A DNA stretch of 10,050 nucleotides. Origin: Oscillospiraceae bacterium (GTDB lineage Bacteria; Bacillota; Clostridia; Oscillospirales; Oscillospiraceae). A program made the translations under genes and the position numbers. Below the pieces are notes generated by a model, which was given only the letters and a program-made list of their open reading frames with translations, ran no database searches and had not been told where the DNA came from. The first letter of the stretch is position 1; the number at the start of each line of letters is the position of its first letter. The DNA lies in the NCBI GenBank assembly GCA_017420125.1, contig JAFOJR010000116.1, positions 1-10,050 of the forward strand. The letters are read 5' to 3'. Shown in pieces: positions 1 through 6,330 of the stretch.

Positions 1-45
1 GCCTGGCTTTTCAAGGAGAAATCTTTTCTGCTGATCCAAATATGG

Positions 46-1377
46 TTATGGCTGCGCAATCTCTCCTGCGCCGCCCTGGTAAACGCCGATAAACAGAATC
101 ACGCCGCTTCCGTTTTCGATGGCATACAGGAAGGGCCGGTCCAAAATCATCTTTGCCTCTCCCGTGGGCATGGCAGCTCCTGCAACGGCAATATCGGTAA
201 AGGCAGATGCCTCTACGCCTGTTTCATTGACGCCGATATACGTTTCCTGCAGGACGCTGTCCAAATACGCCAGGCTGTTTGTCATGCCGGAGAAGTTTGC
301 CGTTTGGGAAAATGCCGACTGAATGCCCAGATCCTGCAGCATGTTTTCACAGCTGTATTTTGCTTCAATGGAGAACTTGGGAATCTTCCAGGTCACTTCG
401 CCGGACTCCATCTCCCCTGCTGTGAATGCTGCCTCCAACGCTTCCGGAGACTGCAGGAATTCTGCTGGGCTGCGTCCTTCATCCGGCAGCACAAACGTCA
501 TCGTATTCCCGTTTTTCATTCCCAGAGAAGCGCGGGTAAATCCCACGCCCTTCACAAAACCCTGAGAGGCATCCACACGGTTCATAAAGTCAATGGTCTC
601 ATCGCCCGCTGTGCCATGGAACGTATCTGCAACGGTTTCTTCCACCGAGAAGCGGTCGGTCCACTGATCATAAAAATAGACCGTGTTGATCAGGTGCAGC
701 AAATCGTCCGGGTTGATTTGCAGCTCCGGCGTCAATGTTCCGTTTGCATGGTCCGCGATCCACTTCCCGATGGTCTCGCCTGCCGATTCATCTGAAAAAT
801 CCAACTGATATACCCCTGTGCAGAAATTCAGGGCTGCCGTGCGAAGGAAATCTTTCTTGCAGTCCACATTTTCCGCTTCATTCAGCCAGATGGAATTATG
901 GATCTTCAACTCGCCGATTTCATTGTCTGTATAGAGCGTGCGATACAATTTTCCGCACTGTTCCGCCAGCGTTTCTATGTCAGAAGCCCCCAGTGCCTGC
1001 AACATCTCCTGCTGTGTTTCCTGCTGGGCGCCGGTGGTGCACAGAGCCAATGCCAAATACAGGGAGATGGGCGAATAATTCCCGCTTTCTTCTCCCCGCA
1101 GCAGCTCTGCTGCCGTTTGATACGAGAACGAATTGATCTGGTCAATCGTCTCTTCTTCCACCGTGTTTTCTTCCATCATTGCCCACTGTTTTTCATTGTC
1201 GTAATAGGAAATGCTCTCCGGATACTCCACTTCCCGCAGAGGCGCAATGCCGTCAGCCGTCTGTGTGACCTCTGGAGATTGAGCCCCTGTGGGTTCCGGT
1301 CCCGGAATGGATGTGCATGCACAGAGAGAAAATGCCATTGCACCGCTGAGTAATATTGCTCCTATCCTTTGTTTCAT
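46..1377 (-). CDS. Lipid-anchored serpin (serine/cysteine protease inhibitor)
   Basis: Serpins trap proteases by a suicide mechanism: the protease cuts the exposed reactive-centre loop and is left covalently bound. The 443-residue product begins with a lipoprotein signal (lipobox LCAC, lipidated Cys21), then a Pro/Thr/Ser-rich linker to about residue 55. The serpin fold covers about 78-437. Visible family motifs are NYSPISLYLALAL (100-112), the NTVYFYDQW strand (231-239), the PKF motif (333-335), the hinge NETGVEASAF (384-393) and the C-terminal signature LDRPFLYAI (412-420), which matches the PROSITE serpin pattern. The loop between hinge and signature reads TDIAVAGAAMPTGEAK, so the scissile bond probably lies among small residues near Ala401. 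The ATG at 1377 is chosen because AGGAGG lies 6 nt upstream and a lipoprotein signal starts there; the open frame continues upstream to 1563 without such support. It lies 109 bp downstream of another lipoprotein gene on the same strand. Serpin assignment is very secure; the target protease is unknown. Confidence 0.95.
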   Translation of the reverse strand: MKQRIGAILLSGAMAFSLCACTSIPGPEPTGAQSPEVTQTADGIAPLREVEYPESISYYDNEKQWAMMEENTVEEETIDQINSFSYQTAAELLRGEESGNYSPISLYLALALCTTGAQQETQQEMLQALGASDIETLAEQCGKLYRTLYTDNEIGELKIHNSIWLNEAENVDCKKDFLRTAALNFCTGVYQLDFSDESAGETIGKWIADHANGTLTPELQINPDDLLHLINTVYFYDQWTDRFSVEETVADTFHGTAGDETIDFMNRVDASQGFVKGVGFTRASLGMKNGNTMTFVLPDEGRSPAEFLQSPEALEAAFTAGEMESGEVTWKIPKFSIEAKYSCENMLQDLGIQSAFSQTANFSGMTNSLAYLDSVLQETYIGVNETGVEASAFTDIAVAGAAMPTGEAKMILDRPFLYAIENGSGVILFIGVYQGGAGEIAQP

Positions 1378-1383
1378 GATTTT

Positions 1384-1389
1384 CCTCCT
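1384..1389 (-). promoter_or_regulatory. Ribosome binding site of the serpin gene
   Basis: A perfect AGGAGG on the minus strand lies 6 nt before the ATG at 1377. It decides against the upstream in-frame ATG at 1392, which overlaps this region and has no comparable site. Confidence 0.85.
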
Positions 1390-1394
1390 CATTT

Positions 1395-1432
1395 CCGATT
1401 TGCCGTTTGCGAATTTGCAATGTTGCAATCGG
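1395..1432 (-). other. Imperfect inverted repeat with phased TTGC motifs in the serpin leader
   Basis: On the plus strand CCGATTTGC (1395-1403) faces GCAATCGG (1425-1432), giving an 8-bp stem with one bulged base. Inside it, TTGC recurs at 1400, 1407, 1415 and 1423, that is every 7-8 bp. The structure sits 5 bp upstream of the serpin ribosome binding site. It could be an operator, an mRNA leader hairpin, or chance in a short spacer. Confidence 0.35.
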
Positions 1433-1486
1433 ACGTATTTCTTTTCTTTCTTTTCTCCTCTATTTTTCGTAAACTCCCGGCGGAGT

Positions 1487-2314
1487 TTATGAAATCCAGG
1501 TTTCCTGCGCCAGATACATCCAGCCGTTTTCTCCCCTTTGCGCCGTACAGTCATCCCAGCCAACGGCCCCCAAACCGCTCCGCCATTTGGAGACGGAAAA
1601 CGTCACGGTCTGGTCTTCCTGTACCGTGTCAGACAAAGTGAACAGCAGGCCATCGGGAAATAACATGGCCTCCTGGTCAATATACCCCTTTTGGCACAGC
1701 ATGTCAAACGTCCCTATCAGCGTTTCTTTCTGATAGGTGCATCCCATCAGATAGCACAGCGCATTTTGTTCTGCCGGCGTCAGCAGATTCTCGCCCGTAA
1801 AATCAAACGCCAAAATGGAAACATCCTGATTCAGCCCCGGGTCCTGCTGATATAAATCGTCCAGCACCCGCGCATACAAAGCGACGGCGGAATCCGGCTT
1901 GTCTTCCAATTGAATCTGTGTGGGCGTAAACTGCGCCGGATAGGTTGATAAAATCAAACCGTCATAGGATACGGCCACTATTTTACCCGGTTGAATCTGT
2001 TCCGCCGAAATGGGGTCGCCCTGCGCGTCCAATACGGGAACATTTTTATATGGAATTAAATAAGCATCCTCTGTCTGCCCGGAAATCTCCGCCAGCAGCA
2101 GCGTCTCGTCGTATTTTTTCACCACACTGGCCAGAAGCACGATAGAAGGCGATTCCGAAGGCATCGGTACGGTCACCACCGCTGATGGCGTACCGGGCTG
2201 CGGACTGCTGCCGTCCGTTGACGGCTGCGGATCGGCAGATGGACGAAAAAGGCAAGATGTCAAAAGCAGAAGACCTGCCGCCAGCCAGGCAATCATTGTT
2301 ATCTTCCATTTCAT
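1487..2314 (-). CDS. Lipoprotein of unknown function (two-domain)
   Basis: I do not recognise a named family with certainty. The 275-residue product has a lipoprotein signal with lipobox LTSC (lipidated Cys21), then a Pro/Ser/Thr-rich linker to about 55. A beta-rich segment follows at about 58-137 (hydrophobic strands around VLLASVV, TLLLAEI and IVAVSYDGLIL), and its layout resembles small OB-like lipoprotein domains such as DUF3221. The C-terminal part, 140-275, ends in a strand-rich section with WRSGLGAVGWDDCTA (244-258), a pattern I associate with secreted clostridial proteins of unknown role. The start is set at the ATG at 2314 because AAGGAG is 10 nt upstream; a GTG at 2323 is in frame but only 1 nt from that site. 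The gene lies 109 bp upstream of the serpin gene on the same strand, with no clear terminator between, so co-transcription is plausible. Export and anchoring are well supported; function is not. Confidence 0.85.
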   Translation of the reverse strand: MKWKITMIAWLAAGLLLLTSCLFRPSADPQPSTDGSSPQPGTPSAVVTVPMPSESPSIVLLASVVKKYDETLLLAEISGQTEDAYLIPYKNVPVLDAQGDPISAEQIQPGKIVAVSYDGLILSTYPAQFTPTQIQLEDKPDSAVALYARVLDDLYQQDPGLNQDVSILAFDFTGENLLTPAEQNALCYLMGCTYQKETLIGTFDMLCQKGYIDQEAMLFPDGLLFTLSDTVQEDQTVTFSVSKWRSGLGAVGWDDCTAQRGENGWMYLAQETWIS

Positions 2315-2324
2315 CCATTTCACA

Positions 2325-2330
2325 CTCCTT
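2325..2330 (-). promoter_or_regulatory. Ribosome binding site of the unknown lipoprotein
   Basis: AAGGAG on the minus strand is 10 nt from the ATG at 2314 and only 1 nt from the in-frame GTG at 2323. The spacing favours the ATG as the start. Confidence 0.6.
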
Positions 2331-2468
2331 CTTTCGGATTTGTCTTAATAGACGAACCATGGTTTCCCTTTGTTCCATCTTCTTTTCCGGTTATGGAAAA
2401 ACATTTTGCTTCCCGCCTGATAAAAAACTGCCGCCCCTGTTTTGCAAATGTTTGCCAAACCGGGCAGC

Positions 2469-2498
2469 AAAAAGCCGCCACAATCAAATTGTGACGGC
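2469..2498 (-). terminator. Intrinsic terminator of tRNA-Arg
   Basis: Read on the minus strand, an 11-bp stem (GCCGTCACAAT facing ATTGTGGCGGC, one T-G wobble) with loop TTG is followed directly by five T residues. The first stem base is adjacent to the encoded CCA of the tRNA. It separates the tRNA from the lipoprotein-serpin genes, which therefore need their own promoter somewhere in 2315-2468. I could not identify that promoter with confidence. Confidence 0.92.
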
Positions 2499-2575
2499 TG
2501 GCACGCCTGGAGGGATTCGAACCCCCGACCTTTTGGTTCGTAGCCAAACACTCTATCCGGCTGAGCTACAGGCGC
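2499..2575 (-). tRNA. tRNA-Arg (anticodon ACG)
   Basis: The minus strand folds as a standard cloverleaf. The acceptor is GCGCCTG paired with CAGGCGT (first pair a G-T wobble), the D stem GCTC/GAGT, the anticodon stem TTTGG/CCAAA around loop CTACGAA, and the T arm GGGGG-TTCGAAT-CCCTC. The discriminator is G, and CCA is encoded (2499-2501). Anticodon ACG reads CGN arginine codons; in bacteria A34 of this tRNA is normally deaminated to inosine by TadA. It is a single gene with its own promoter and terminator. Confidence 0.97.
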
Positions 2576-2605
2576 ATATTTTCTTTTCTTGTGAAGAGCT
2601 TTGCC

Positions 2606-2634
2606 ATTATAGCATAGAAGAACATAGAAATCAA
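2606..2634 (-). promoter_or_regulatory. Sigma-A-type promoter of tRNA-Arg
   Basis: On the minus strand TTGATT (2629-2634) and TATAAT (2606-2611) are separated by exactly 17 bp. Transcription would start near 2599, about 24 nt before the mature tRNA 5' end. Confidence 0.85.
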
Positions 2635-2660
2635 GAGGTTTTTCAAATTTTTTCAATTGG

Positions 2661-2697
2661 ATTTCCCCCTGCAGAGCCGGGCCCTGCAGGGGGAAAT
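2661..2697. repeat. Perfect 14-bp inverted repeat downstream of groEL
   Basis: ATTTCCCCCTGCAG (2661-2674) is exactly complementary to the arm at 2684-2697, around a 9-nt GC-rich loop. It starts 43 bp beyond the groEL stop and 27 bp before the tRNA -35 box, so it probably ends or protects the 3' end of the groESL mRNA. Neither strand has a run of T after the stem, so it is not a canonical intrinsic terminator. Confidence 0.7.
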
Positions 2698-2739
2698 TAT
2701 GGTCATTCACGCAATGGACACTCGTCAGGAGAATGGATT

Positions 2740-4386
2740 TTAATACATGCCCATGCCGCTCATGTCGCCGGTGGGTGCATTCATGGGCAGAGTGGGAGAA
2801 TTCTTCTTGGAAGCTGCAACTGCTTCTGTGGTCAGCAATGTGGAGGCAATGGAAGCTGCATTTTCCAGCGCAGACAGGGTAACCTTTGCGGGGTCAACGA
2901 TTCCGGAAGCCATCATGTCGCAGTATACTTCGCGATAGGCGTCGAAACCGTAGCCAACCTTGCGGCTGTTGCGGATCTTTTCAATGATGACGGAACCGTC
3001 CAAACCTGCATTCTCTGCGATCTGGCGCACAGGCTCCTGCAGTGCTCTTGCAATGATCTTGACGCCGGTTCTCTCGTCGCCTTCTGTCTTGGCAATCAGC
3101 TTTTCCACTGCGGAAATCGCATTGATATAAGCGGTGCCGCCGCCGGCTACAATCCCGTCTTCCACTGCTGCGCGGGTTGCATTCAGAGCGTCTTCAATGC
3201 GCAGCTTCTTTTCCAGCATTTCGGTTTCCGTAGCAGCGCCGACTTTCAGAACGGCAATGCCGCCGGCCAGCTTTGCCAGACGTTCATTGAGCTTTTCTTT
3301 TTCATAATCTGCCATGGGAACTTCCAGCTGGTTGCGCAGCTGGGTCACGCGGGCAGAAATGGCTTCGGGGTCGCCGCCGCCGCCGATCAGCACGGTGGTT
3401 TCCTTCTGGATCTTTGCAGTTTTGCAGGTGCCCAGATGTTCCATGGTTGCATCTTTCAGTTCCAGTCCCAGATCGGAAGTGATAACGGTGCCGCCTGTGA
3501 GGATTGCCATATCCTGCAGCAGGTCTTTCCGACGGTCGCCGTAGCCGGGGCCCTTTACGCAGACCACATTGAGGATTCCGCGGATCTTGTTCAGAACCAA
3601 GGTGGACAGTGCTTCCCCTTCCACATCGTCTGCTACGATGAGAAGCTTCCGGGCGGACTTCATGACCTGTTCCAGAATGGGCAGCAGTTCTTGGATGCTG
3701 TCGATTTTCTTGTCTGTGATCAGAATGACGGGGTCATCCATAACCGCTTCCATTTTATCGGAATCCGTCACCATGTAGGGAGACAGATAACCTTTGTCAA
3801 AGTGCATACCTTCTACGATTTCAATGTAGGTATCTGCTGTTTTGGATTCATCAATGGAAATAATGCCTTCCTTCTGGATCTTCCCCATTGCTTCTGCAAT
3901 CAGTTTGCCAATGTCTTCGTCGCTGGAAGAAATCGCACCGACTCTTGCAATATCTTCAGAGCCTTCCACTTCCTTTGCGTTGGCTTTGATGGCTTCCATT
4001 GCTGCAGCAGTTGCCTTAAAGATGCCCTTCCGCATAATCATCGGATTTGCACCGGCCGCCAGGTTCCGCATGCCTTCGCGAATGATGGCCTGGGCCAGCA
4101 GCGTTGCGGTGGTGGTACCGTCGCCGGCCACGTCATTTGTCTTGGTGGCAACTTCTTTTACCAGCTGCGCGCCCATATTTTCAAACGGATCTTCCAGTTC
4201 GATTTCTTTTGCAATGCTGACGCCGTCGTTGGTAATCATCGGGCTGCCGAACTTTTTATCCAATACCACGTTGCGGCCTTTGGGCCCCAAGGTGATTTTC
4301 ACTGTATTTGCCAGCTGGTTTACGCCGCGTTCCAGCGCACGCCGGGCTTCTTCACCATATTTAATTTCTTTTTCCAATAATCCCAT
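2740..4386 (-). CDS. groEL: Chaperonin GroEL (Cpn60)
   Basis: GroEL is the cytosolic 14-subunit ATP-driven folding chamber that works with the GroES lid. The 548-residue length is normal for the family. Visible are the equatorial N-terminus with TLGPKGRNV (32-40), the ATP phosphate-binding GDGTTT (88-93), the catalytic Asp399 in RIEDALNATRAA (equivalent to E. coli Asp398), and the C-terminal cpn60 signature at 406-417, which reads AAVEDGIVAGGG with Asp where the pattern usually has Glu. The tail is a reduced Gly-Met stretch, DMSGMGMY, ending in Tyr rather than a long GGM repeat. The ATG at 4386 has AGGAGG 8 nt upstream. groES lies 38 bp upstream in the same operon, under the CIRCE operator. 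The protein begins MGLLEKEIKYG, two residues longer than the common MAKEIKFG form; this is unlikely to matter. Confidence 0.99.
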   Translation of the reverse strand: MGLLEKEIKYGEEARRALERGVNQLANTVKITLGPKGRNVVLDKKFGSPMITNDGVSIAKEIELEDPFENMGAQLVKEVATKTNDVAGDGTTTATLLAQAIIREGMRNLAAGANPMIMRKGIFKATAAAMEAIKANAKEVEGSEDIARVGAISSSDEDIGKLIAEAMGKIQKEGIISIDESKTADTYIEIVEGMHFDKGYLSPYMVTDSDKMEAVMDDPVILITDKKIDSIQELLPILEQVMKSARKLLIVADDVEGEALSTLVLNKIRGILNVVCVKGPGYGDRRKDLLQDMAILTGGTVITSDLGLELKDATMEHLGTCKTAKIQKETTVLIGGGGDPEAISARVTQLRNQLEVPMADYEKEKLNERLAKLAGGIAVLKVGAATETEMLEKKLRIEDALNATRAAVEDGIVAGGGTAYINAISAVEKLIAKTEGDERTGVKIIARALQEPVRQIAENAGLDGSVIIEKIRNSRKVGYGFDAYREVYCDMMASGIVDPAKVTLSALENAASIASTLLTTEAVAASKKNSPTLPMNAPTGDMSGMGMY

Positions 4387-4424
4387 TGTCGTTACCTCCT
4401 ACTGGTATATTTCTCAAATGAAAC

Positions 4425-4715
4425 TCAGTCTTCTACAATTGCCAAAATATCACCCTGGCGGACGATCATTACTTCTTCATCGCCCAGCTTGACTTCAGTG
4501 CCGGCATATTTGCTGGTAATCACGTGGTCGCCCACTTTTACTGTCATCACAATTTCTTTTCCATCGACAGAACCGCCCGGTCCCACTGCCACTACTTCTG
4601 CTGCTGCGGGCTTTTCCTTTGCGCTTCCGGTGAGAATCAGACCGCTCTGGGTGGTTTCTTCCACGTTTGTGACCATTTTCAAAACGACTCTGTCGCCAAG
4701 GGGTTTTAATTTCAT
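4425..4715 (-). CDS. groES: Co-chaperonin GroES (Cpn10)
   Basis: GroES forms the seven-subunit lid that caps GroEL and closes the folding chamber. The 96-residue length is typical. The N-terminal signature LKPLGDRVVLK (3-13) followed by SGLIL (24-28) matches the cpn10 pattern. The mobile loop that contacts GroEL is about 17-35 (NVEETTQSGLILTGSAKEK). The end, MIVRQGDILAIVED, is the usual closing strand. The ATG at 4715 has AGGAGG 8 nt upstream. It is the first gene of the groES-groEL operon, and its leader carries the CIRCE operator and a sigma-A promoter. Confidence 0.99.
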   Translation of the reverse strand: MKLKPLGDRVVLKMVTNVEETTQSGLILTGSAKEKPAAAEVVAVGPGGSVDGKEIVMTVKVGDHVITSKYAGTEVKLGDEEVMIVRQGDILAIVED

Positions 4716-4763
4716 GAGATTGACCTCCTTATATTTCTTCCAATCATGGATTGTTTCATAATT

Positions 4764-4790
4764 TTAGCACTCTCTCTTTTTGAGTGCTAA
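4764..4790 (-). promoter_or_regulatory. CIRCE operator (HrcA binding site)
   Basis: Perfect consensus inverted repeat TTAGCACTC - 9 nt - GAGTGCTAA. CIRCE is bound by the heat-shock repressor HrcA in Firmicutes; GroEL itself supports HrcA activity, giving feedback. Here it lies just after the predicted start of transcription (near 4794) and about 50 bp before the groES start codon, the usual place for groESL. hrcA is not in this window. Confidence 0.98.
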
Positions 4791-4800
4791 GTCTGTTACT

Positions 4801-4829
4801 ATAATAAGGCAGATGTTCCTTTTGCGCAA
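4801..4829 (-). promoter_or_regulatory. Sigma-A-type promoter of groES-groEL
   Basis: On the minus strand TTGCGC (4824-4829) and TATTAT (4801-4806) are 17 bp apart. The predicted start falls a few bases before the CIRCE repeat. The upstream DNA (about 4840-4975) is strongly T-rich on the plus strand, that is A-rich on the coding strand, and could act as an UP element. Confidence 0.75.
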
Positions 4830-5045
4830 GTATATTTTTTCCGATTTTGCCATGATATTTCTTGTTTTCTTTTTATTTTATTTATCTGCCTCTCAATTTA
4901 TACTTAAATTAGGTTTTTTCTCCTGTTTTTTCAGTTTTTCTCTGTTTCAACTTTCCTTTTTCTTCCTCTGATAAAAATACACCGGATTTTTCGCAAAAAG
5001 CTTTTTGAAAACAAAGCGCCAGTTTTGTTCTTGATTTATCTCCCC

Positions 5046-6158
5046 CTATTTCTCATAAAAATATAGGTTGCACTGGATCATCCCATTATACAGCTTTCGT
5101 TTTTTTCCTGCCTTTCGGCCAAAGTGCTGCTCCAGCTTCTGGTCGGAAGATAACAGATACAGCCGAAACCCTTCTGTCGCTCCATATGTTTTTCCAAACG
5201 CGGCCATCAGCTCCGCTGCCTCTTTCTTTTCCAGCAAACGCTCTCCATACGGCGGATTGGTGACGACAACCCCCTGGCTTCCCCGAGGGGCAAATTGCCT
5301 GGCATCCGCCTGCTGAAAACGGATCAAATCTCCCACGCCTGCTTTTCTGGCGTTGCTCTCGGCAATGGCGATGGCACCGGGGTCCAAATCCCCGCCCCAA
5401 ATATCATAATCCCGATGAAATTCCTTGTCCCGCGCTTCTTCTTTCGCCTGTGCCCAAACAGCGGCGGGAAGCTGCGGCCAGGCCTGGGCTGCAAAACGCC
5501 GCCCCAGACCGGGCGCCCGGTTGCAGGCGGCAAGGGCCGCTTCAATGGCAATGGTTCCGGAACCGCAAAACGGATCGCAAAAAGCGCCTTTCCCCCGGTA
5601 TCGGGACAGCATCACCATCCCCGCAGCCAGCGTTTCCCGCAGAGGCGCCGCAACCCCCACCGCGCGCCAGCCCCGTTTGTGCAGCCCCGGGCCGGAGGTG
5701 TCAATGGAAATGGTAGCCCAGTCTTTTAAAAGAGAAAACTGGACCTGATACAGGGGTCCGTCCTCCGAAAACCAGTTTTGAGCATATTTCAGTTTTAACC
5801 GTTCCACAATGGCTTTTTTGATAATCTTTTGACAATCCGGTACAGAATGCAGCTTGGAATTCAGCGCATATCCTTTCACGGGAAACGCGGCATTGCGGGG
5901 AAGATACCGCTCCCACGGCAGCGCTTTGACGCCTTCAAACAAAGCGTCAAAAGAGGCCGCGGAAAACTGCCCCATTTCCAGCAAAACCCGTTCTGCACAG
6001 CGCAGGTTGATATTTGCGCGGGCCACGTCTGCCTCCGTGCCGGAAAACAGCACGCGCCCGTTTTCTGCTTCCACCGTTTTCATATGCAATCGCCGCAGTT
6101 CTTCTGCAACCAGCCCTTCCAGGCCAAACAGACATGGCGCAATCATAGAGAGTTCCAT
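5046..6158 (-). CDS. THUMP-domain class I SAM-dependent RNA methyltransferase (YpsC/RlmL-like)
   Basis: This cytosolic enzyme methylates RNA using S-adenosylmethionine. The family includes B. subtilis YpsC and the m2G2445 domain of E. coli RlmL, so 23S rRNA guanine N2 is the likely target, though not shown here. The 370-residue protein has a ferredoxin-like/THUMP RNA-binding half (about 1-155), the linker motif GPGLHKRGWR (157-166), SAM motif I DPFCGSGT (195-202), an acidic motif GGDLDP (255-260), and the catalytic NPPY (301-304) typical of amino-methyltransferases. It ends with the family-like YNGMIQCNLYFY. Start 6158 gives an N-terminus like that of its relatives (MELSMIAPCLFGLEGL), with AAAGG upstream. 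An in-frame ATG at 6191, also with a GAAGG site, is possible and adds 11 residues. The gene diverges from nfeD and has its own promoter at 6208-6236. No convincing terminator is seen after the stop; only the AT-rich palindrome CAAAAAGCTTTTTG at 4994-5007. Confidence 0.93.
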   Translation of the reverse strand: MELSMIAPCLFGLEGLVAEELRRLHMKTVEAENGRVLFSGTEADVARANINLRCAERVLLEMGQFSAASFDALFEGVKALPWERYLPRNAAFPVKGYALNSKLHSVPDCQKIIKKAIVERLKLKYAQNWFSEDGPLYQVQFSLLKDWATISIDTSGPGLHKRGWRAVGVAAPLRETLAAGMVMLSRYRGKGAFCDPFCGSGTIAIEAALAACNRAPGLGRRFAAQAWPQLPAAVWAQAKEEARDKEFHRDYDIWGGDLDPGAIAIAESNARKAGVGDLIRFQQADARQFAPRGSQGVVVTNPPYGERLLEKKEAAELMAAFGKTYGATEGFRLYLLSSDQKLEQHFGRKAGKKRKLYNGMIQCNLYFYEK

Positions 6159-6207
6159 CGTTTCTCTGCCTTTCTTTTGATCAAATTCCATCTTTTGCCT
6201 TCTTTGC

Positions 6208-6236
6208 AGTATACCGATTTTTTCTTTTTTTGACAA
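6208..6236 (-). promoter_or_regulatory. Sigma-A-type promoter of the RNA methyltransferase
   Basis: On the minus strand TTGTCA (6231-6236) and TATACT (6208-6213) are separated by 17 bp. Transcription would start near 6201. That leaves a leader of about 43 nt for the ATG at 6158, or about 10 nt for the alternative ATG at 6191. Confidence 0.75.
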
Positions 6237-6288
6237 CAAAATGTTTTCGTTTTTCATCACATTGTTCCTGTTTTTTTCGGCGGAAATA

Positions 6289-6297
6289 TGGTATAGT
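6289..6297 (+). promoter_or_regulatory. Extended -10 promoter of nfeD-SPFH
   Basis: TGGTATAGT is an extended -10 (TGnTATAAT-like). No good -35 is seen 16-18 bp upstream. The predicted start near 6304 precedes the ribosome binding site at 6318-6324 and excludes the upstream in-frame ATG at 6241 as a translation start. Confidence 0.55.
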
Positions 6298-6317
6298 AAT
6301 GAGCAAACAGTATGGAA

Positions 6318-6324
6318 AGAAGGG
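6318..6324 (+). promoter_or_regulatory. Ribosome binding site selecting a TTG start
   Basis: AGAAGGG lies 6 nt before the TTG at 6331. The next in-frame start-like codons upstream precede the predicted promoter. Confidence 0.65.
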
Positions 6325-6330
6325 ATTATT

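Noticed and set aside
1378..1563. N-terminal extension of the serpin frame
   Set aside because: The extension is Lys/Arg-rich, would bury the lipoprotein signal and overlaps the upstream gene; AGGAGG and the lipobox fix the start at 1377.
2345..2710. Minus-strand open frame of 121 codons across the tRNA
   Set aside because: It translates the tRNA-Arg gene itself (VAQPDRVFGYEPKGRGFESL, a recurrent artefact) and the groEL hairpin.
2185..4380. Long plus-strand open frame (731 codons) opposite groEL
   Set aside because: It is the antisense of groEL, with implausible Cys/His/Gln-rich composition, and it crosses the tRNA, where it gives the well-known spurious peptide GGIRTPDLLVRSQTLYPAEL.
4780..4971. 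Plus-strand open frame of 63 codons rich in Phe and Leu
   Set aside because: It arises from the T-rich tract over the groESL promoter and starts inside the CIRCE repeat.
4994..5007. Palindrome CAAAAAGCTTTTTG as methyltransferase terminator
   Set aside because: The possible stem is only five mostly A-T pairs and no T-run follows on the minus strand; too weak to call.
6230..6235. Consensus TTGACA on the plus strand as an nfeD -35 box
   Set aside because: No -10 sequence lies 16-18 bp downstream; the overlapping bases serve as the -35 box of the minus-strand methyltransferase promoter.
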